Source: Methylococcaceae bacterium
GTDB taxonomy: Bacteria; Pseudomonadota; Gammaproteobacteria; Methylococcales; Methylomonadaceae
Length of the DNA: 15,492 bases
NCBI GenBank assembly: GCA_013138855.1
Contig: WTBX01000236.1
Span: 1-15,492, forward strand
Reading direction: 5' to 3'
Shown: positions 12,698 through 15,492 of the stretch, in pieces
Position numbering within the stretch: the first letter of the stretch is position 1
How the letters are laid out: each line of letters starts with the position of its first letter
The notes under the pieces: model-generated
What the model was told of the DNA's origin: nothing
Seen by the model: the letters and a program-made list of their open reading frames with translations, nothing else
Databases searched by the model: none
Made by a program: the position numbers and the translations under genes

Positions 12698-13488
12698 TGG
12701 GAAGCTTTTTTTTCTGGCTCTCTAAATTAATTTGGTTTGCAATTGCGCCTGATAATTTACTGGTTTTACTGGTTTGCATCAGCCTTATTTTACTTTATTT
12801 TAAAGCCTATAAAGCGGCTCTTATTTTACAAAGCTTTATTGCCATAGTGATGTTACTCATCGCTTTTATACCTATAGGTGAATGGTTACTCTATCCTTTG
12901 GAAAGCCGTTTTATGACTAACCCTCAGCTTCCTGAAAAGGTTGATGGTATTGTCGTTTTAAGCGGTGGTGAGAATGCAAAAGAATCTGCATTATGGAATC
13001 AAGTAGAGATGAATAAAGGTGCGGAGCGTGATTTAGCCTTTTTATATTTAGCGAGGCGTTATCCTTGTGCAAAACTGGTTTTTACAGGCGGTAGTGGAAA
13101 ATTAATTGATCAACAATATAAAGAAGCTGATGTCGCACGACGATTATTCAAAGAGCAAGGTTTGGATGTCAGCCGAGTTACTTTTGAAACTAAGGCAAGA
13201 AACACTTATGAAAATGGCGTGTTTTCTTATGCTTTAATCAAGCCAAAAGCGACTGAAAACTGGGTGTTAATCACTACCGCATGGCATATGCCTAGAGCAA
13301 TGGGGGTTTTAAAAAAATTAAACTGGAATATGATTGCCTACCCTGTCGATCACCGTACTCAAAAAGGGCATTTATTTAGAGTTGATTTAAATTTTTCGCA
13401 TAATCTAGGTCTATTGACGATGGCGGTCAAAGAATGGCTAGGACTTACGGTTTATTATGTGACAGGAAAGACGGCAACTTTTTTATAA
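12697..13488 (+). CDS. ElyC/YdcF family (DUF218) membrane protein, envelope biogenesis
   Basis: A 263-residue inner-membrane protein. Two N-terminal membrane segments (about 19-35 and 40-62) are followed by a soluble DUF218 domain (~83-255). The domain motifs are DGIVVLSGGE (83-92), KLVFTGGSGK (126-135), ETKARNTYENG (164-174) and TTAWHMPRAM (193-202). This two-TM arrangement is that of ElyC (formerly YcbC), a factor for peptidoglycan and enterobacterial common antigen / undecaprenyl carrier metabolism in E. coli, rather than the shorter YdcF or SanA. The start ATG overlaps the stop of the amphi-Trp gene by one base. It is the last gene of the three-gene unit, with no obvious terminator before crp. 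Confidence 0.87.
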   Translation: MGSFFFWLSKLIWFAIAPDNLLVLLVCISLILLYFKAYKAALILQSFIAIVMLLIAFIPIGEWLLYPLESRFMTNPQLPEKVDGIVVLSGGENAKESALWNQVEMNKGAERDLAFLYLARRYPCAKLVFTGGSGKLIDQQYKEADVARRLFKEQGLDVSRVTFETKARNTYENGVFSYALIKPKATENWVLITTAWHMPRAMGVLKKLNWNMIAYPVDHRTQKGHLFRVDLNFSHNLGLLTMAVKEWLGLTVYYVTGKTATFL

Positions 13489-13517
13489 ACGAGACTTCAA
13501 TAAAATAATATTAAACT

Positions 13518-13533
13518 TGTGAGCTTTATCAGA
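13518..13533 (+). promoter_or_regulatory. CRP-like binding site 1 upstream of crp
   Basis: TGTGA-N6-TCAGA: 5/5 and 3/5 matches to the TGTGA-N6-TCACA consensus. It lies just upstream of the -10 box, in the spacer, where binding would hinder RNA polymerase. Confidence 0.5.
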
Positions 13534-13534
13534 C

Positions 13535-13540
13535 TATAAT
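13535..13540 (+). promoter_or_regulatory. Perfect -10 box of the crp promoter
   Basis: TATAAT at 13535-13540, about 60 bases before the crp ATG. The -35 region is poor (TTAAAC at 13511-13516, 18-base spacer), as in regulated promoters. Two CRP-like sites bracket it. Confidence 0.55.
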
Positions 13541-13549
13541 ATTCGTTAT

Positions 13550-13565
13550 TGTGATTTTAATCATA
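13550..13565 (+). promoter_or_regulatory. CRP-like binding site 2 upstream of crp
   Basis: TGTGA-N6-TCATA, extended to the symmetrical TTGTGA/TCATAA. It is centred 40 bases before the ATG and overlaps or directly follows the expected transcription start (~13547). It lies 32 bases from site 1, about three helical turns. Confidence 0.6.
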
Positions 13566-13601
13566 ACGTTTAAATAATAATTTTGATAGAGCATAATATT
13601 T

Positions 13602-14258
13602 ATGATTACAACGGTTCAAAATACTGTTTACAAGCCGGCGCTAGACAATTTTTTACATCATTGCCATATTAAAACGTATCCTGCTAAAACAACTTTGATT
13701 CGTATTGGTGAAAATAATCAAAAATTGTATTTTATTATGGATGGCTCGGTCACTGTTGGAACAGAAGATGAAGAAGATGGGCGTGAATTAATTTATGCCT
13801 ACCTCAATGCGGGGGAATTTATTGGGGAGGTCGGGATTTTTAATGAAACTGAATTTAGGTCAGTTAATATAAAAACACGCTGTCGTTGTCAGTTAGCAGA
13901 AATAAGTCATGCACGTTTAAAGCAATTGCTAAAAACTGATTTGTCAGAATATGCGTATGATTTATTATTTATGGTAGGGAAACAATTATCAGCGCGTTTG
14001 TTAATGACTAGCCGTAATTTTCGCGATTTAGCTTTTATGGATACCGAAGGACGTATTGCGCGTACCTTATTGGATTTATGTAAAGAACCTAGTGCAATGA
14101 CGCATCCTGATGGAATGCAAATTCAAGTCACACGTCAGGAGTTAAGCCGTATTGTAGGGTGTTCCAGAGAAGTCGCTGGACGAGTATTAAAAGAATTGGA
14201 AATTAAAAAAATGATTAATGCGCATGGTAAAACGATTGTTGTTTTTAATGCGCGTTAA
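13602..14258 (+). CDS. crp: cAMP receptor protein Crp (Vfr-like global regulator)
   Basis: A 218-residue Crp/Fnr-family activator. The cyclic-nucleotide domain (~15-125) keeps the cAMP contacts: Gly75-Glu76 in GEFIGEVGIF, Arg86-Ser87 in FRSVN, and Thr136-Ser137 in MTSRNF at the dimer helix. The DNA-binding domain contains DTEGRIARTLLDL, AMTHPDGMQIQVTRQEL and the recognition helix CSREVAGRVLK. Arg189, Glu190 and Arg194 correspond to the residues that read the TGTGA half-site in E. coli CRP, so the same target sequence is expected. The C-terminal NAHGKTIVV is nearly identical to E. coli. No iron-sulfur cysteine cluster of the FNR type is seen, which argues against FNR. Two matching sites in its own promoter suggest autoregulation. 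Its stop abuts that of the convergent ychJ with no spacer. Confidence 0.94.
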   Translation: MITTVQNTVYKPALDNFLHHCHIKTYPAKTTLIRIGENNQKLYFIMDGSVTVGTEDEEDGRELIYAYLNAGEFIGEVGIFNETEFRSVNIKTRCRCQLAEISHARLKQLLKTDLSEYAYDLLFMVGKQLSARLLMTSRNFRDLAFMDTEGRIARTLLDLCKEPSAMTHPDGMQIQVTRQELSRIVGCSREVAGRVLKELEIKKMINAHGKTIVVFNAR

Positions 14259-14741
14259 TTATTTTCCACAACAACGCTTGAATTTTTTACCGCTTCCACA
14301 AGAACATGGCGCATTTTTCCCCTGATTATTGCTGTTATTTATTTTTCCTACTGATTTAACCAGTCCATCTAAATAAAGCCAGTGTCCTGCTACTTTTTTA
14401 AAGCGGCTGATTTCATTCATCACCGATTCTTCACCGTCGGCTAAAAAATAGGCTTTAAATTCAACGATACCTTTTGTATCTTTAACACCGCCTTTTTTAG
14501 TGTTGACGATTTCCAGTCGCTGCCATTGGGCGTTTTCTTTTTCAAAGTTGATTGATTCGGGGCATTTAGTGCTATCCCACGTCGCGATTAAATAATCACT
14601 GTTTTGCATTGCATAAGCGGTAAAGCGAGAACGCATTAAGCTTTCTGCGGTAGGGGCTGTTTTTTCACCACGGTGATATAAACCACAACAGTCTTGATAG
14701 GTTAATTGCGAACCGCAAAGGCAGAGTTCTTTTGTTGCCAT
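14259..14741 (-). CDS. ychJ: YchJ family protein with SEC-C zinc-binding motifs
   Basis: A 160-residue protein. The N-terminal SEC-C-like knuckle is CLCGSQLTYQDCC (Cys7, 9, 18, 19). The YchJ core follows, with PTAESLMRSRFTAYA, the NTF2-like part WQRLEIVNTKKG and VEFKAYF, then SRFKKVAGHWLYLDG. A C-terminal SEC-C motif, PCSCGSGKKFKRCC (Cys146, 148, 157, 158), is the zinc knuckle also found at the SecA C-terminus. I start at the ATG at 14741, which gives the family's normal length. The frame is open to a TTG at 14852, but that extra stretch runs through a stem-loop and does not look coding. The function is not established; an NTF2-like fold with metal binding is expected. It lies downstream of fabI on the same strand and is convergent with crp. 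Confidence 0.9.
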   Translation of the reverse strand: MATKELCLCGSQLTYQDCCGLYHRGEKTAPTAESLMRSRFTAYAMQNSDYLIATWDSTKCPESINFEKENAQWQRLEIVNTKKGGVKDTKGIVEFKAYFLADGEESVMNEISRFKKVAGHWLYLDGLVKSVGKINNSNNQGKNAPCSCGSGKKFKRCCGK

Positions 14742-14772
14742 CTGAATAATTGTTAATTGATAAGGGTTAATG

Positions 14773-14798
14773 GGAGTACAAAATAGGCTTTGTACTCC
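14773..14798. other. Stem-loop in the leader of ychJ
   Basis: GGAGTACAAA (14773-14782) and TTTGTACTCC (14789-14798) form a perfect 10-bp stem with a 6-base loop, 32 bases upstream of the ychJ ATG. There is no T-run on either strand, so it is not a standard terminator. It could be a leader structure or a small repeat. Confidence 0.55.
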
Positions 14799-14856
14799 GA
14801 AAATATTTAACGTTTGTTTTGCACGAAATGATTTGAGAAATTTAATATGCAAACAC

Positions 14857-14906
14857 TGGAGAGTCGTCTTCCAGACGGCTAAAGTTGGCTAGAAGCCAAC
14901 TCTCCA
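14857..14906. repeat. 50-bp cloverleaf-like palindromic element
   Basis: An outer stem TGGAGA/TCTCCA (14857-14862 with 14901-14906) encloses two adjoining 7-bp hairpins with 3-base loops. These are GTCGTCT-TCC-AGACGGC (14863-14879, one G-T pair) and GTTGGCT-AGA-AGCCAAC (14884-14900), joined by TAAA. Only the linker and loops are unpaired. It lies between fabI and ychJ and lacks a T-run. Confidence 0.75.
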
Positions 14907-14929
14907 ATTTTCGTACATTCCTTGTTAAT

Positions 14930-15492
14930 CTAGCTTGCTGCAATACCTGCGATATTGTAACCACAGTCAACATAAGTGATTTCGCCTGTAATACCAGATG
15001 CAAGGTCAGAACATAAGAACGCTGCGGCATTCCCCACTTCATCGGTAGATACATTACGTTTTAACGGTGCAGTCTCTGCCGCTTTACTTAGCATAGATTT
15101 AAAGTTATTAATTCCCGCTGCCGCTAATGTTCTAATAGGCCCTGCTGAAACTGCATTGACGCGAATCCCTTCTGCCCCTAAAGCAACTGCCATATAACGC
15201 ACATTCGCTTCTAAACTTGCTTTAGCAACACCCATGACATTGTAGTTAGGAATCGCACGTTCCGCGCCTAAATAGCTTAGTGTTAATAATGAACCATTGC
15301 GACCTTCCATCATTGAACGGCCTGCTTTTGCTAAGGCTGTAAAACTGTAAGAGCTAATATCATGCGCGACAGAAAAATTCTCACGCGTCGTTGCATTTAC
15401 ATAATCACCATCTAAGGCTTCATGCGGTGCGAAAGCGACAGAATGTACGATGCAATCTAAACCGTCCCAATGCTTACCTAATTCAGTAAACA
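14930..15492 (-). CDS. fabI: Enoyl-[acyl-carrier-protein] reductase [NADH] FabI (5' part outside the window)
   Basis: The C-terminal 186 residues of the NADH-dependent enoyl-ACP reductase, which performs the last reduction of each fatty-acid elongation cycle. The frame runs from the TAG at 14930-14932 to the right edge without a stop, so the N-terminal ~75 residues, with the first part of the Rossmann fold, are missing. Seen in order: the CIVHSVAFAP strand, LDGDYVNATTRENF, AHDISSYSFTALAKAGRSMM, the catalytic block LLTLSYLGAERAIPNYNVMG followed by VAKASLEANVRY (with the Tyr-x6-Lys pair of the short-chain dehydrogenase fold), SAGPIRTLAAAGI and ITGEITYVDCGYNIAG. These match E. coli FabI very closely. 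An ATG at 15313 is internal, not the start. Confidence 0.95.
   Translation of the reverse strand, partial: FTELGKHWDGLDCIVHSVAFAPHEALDGDYVNATTRENFSVAHDISSYSFTALAKAGRSMMEGRNGSLLTLSYLGAERAIPNYNVMGVAKASLEANVRYMAVALGAEGIRVNAVSAGPIRTLAAAGINNFKSMLSKAAETAPLKRNVSTDEVGNAAAFLCSDLASGITGEITYVDCGYNIAGIAAS

Noticed and set aside
14742..14852. 37-residue N-terminal extension of YchJ from a TTG
   Set aside because: It would lie over a 10-bp stem-loop and exceed the family's length. The ATG at 14741 gives the normal N-terminal cysteine knuckle.
14842..15054. Minus-strand 70-codon frame overlapping the fabI end
   Set aside because: It is a shadow of fabI in another frame and continues into the cloverleaf repeat.

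Overview
This window is an AT-rich stretch of chromosome from a gammaproteobacterium. That placement rests on a gamma-type minCDE set, a Crp that matches E. coli CRP almost motif for motif, CreB/CreC, FabI and YchJ. The low GC content, the alginate-export-type porin and the many short palindromic elements suggest Methylococcales (methanotrophs) or a nearby sulfur-oxidising lineage. This last step is inference, because no methanotrophy gene is present.

Layout from left to right. (a) 1-2308, plus strand: the 3' part of an unrecognised, possibly HEAT-like protein, then a TPR lipoprotein. (b) 2305-5046, minus strand: a tightly packed operon, creB (response regulator) > creC (sensor kinase) > a histidine phosphatase. 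Its promoter region is occupied by a compact element of nested inverted repeats (about 5065-5188). (c) 5186-6230, minus strand: a full-length Rpn/PD-(D/E)XK nuclease gene with a 7x21 bp in-frame heptad repeat. Directly after it lie the first 12 codons of a second rpn copy, a tandem-paralogue remnant. (d) 6426-6863: an unknown 3-TM protein. (e) 7226-8482: an outer-membrane porin with its own sigma70-like promoter and a strong terminator. A miniature insertion-like repeat bounded by a 10-bp direct repeat follows. (f) 8761-10859, minus strand: minC-minD-minE plus a small winged-helix gene, ending at a good terminator. (g) 11103-13488, plus strand: a three-gene unit of a PPP-like metallophosphoesterase, an amphi-Trp domain protein and an ElyC/YdcF-type membrane protein. 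(h) 13602-14258: crp, preceded by two CRP-like sites that bracket a perfect -10 box, which suggests autorepression. (i) 14259-15492, minus strand: ychJ (SEC-C) and the C-terminal part of fabI, separated by a small cloverleaf-like palindrome and another stem-loop.

How they work together: most of the window is housekeeping, covering division-site selection (Min), envelope and fatty-acid functions (FabI, ElyC, porin) and global regulation (Crp, CreBC). The accessory signal is concentrated at 5.05-6.25 kb, where an Rpn nuclease, a beheaded paralogue, a minisatellite with possible internal translation starts and a MITE-like element sit together immediately upstream of creBC. Five separate short palindromic structures lie in intergenic gaps across the window (near 5.1, 8.5, 8.6, 14.8 and 14.9 kb), which points to a repeat-rich genome. 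All calls come from reading the sequence; no database search was made.
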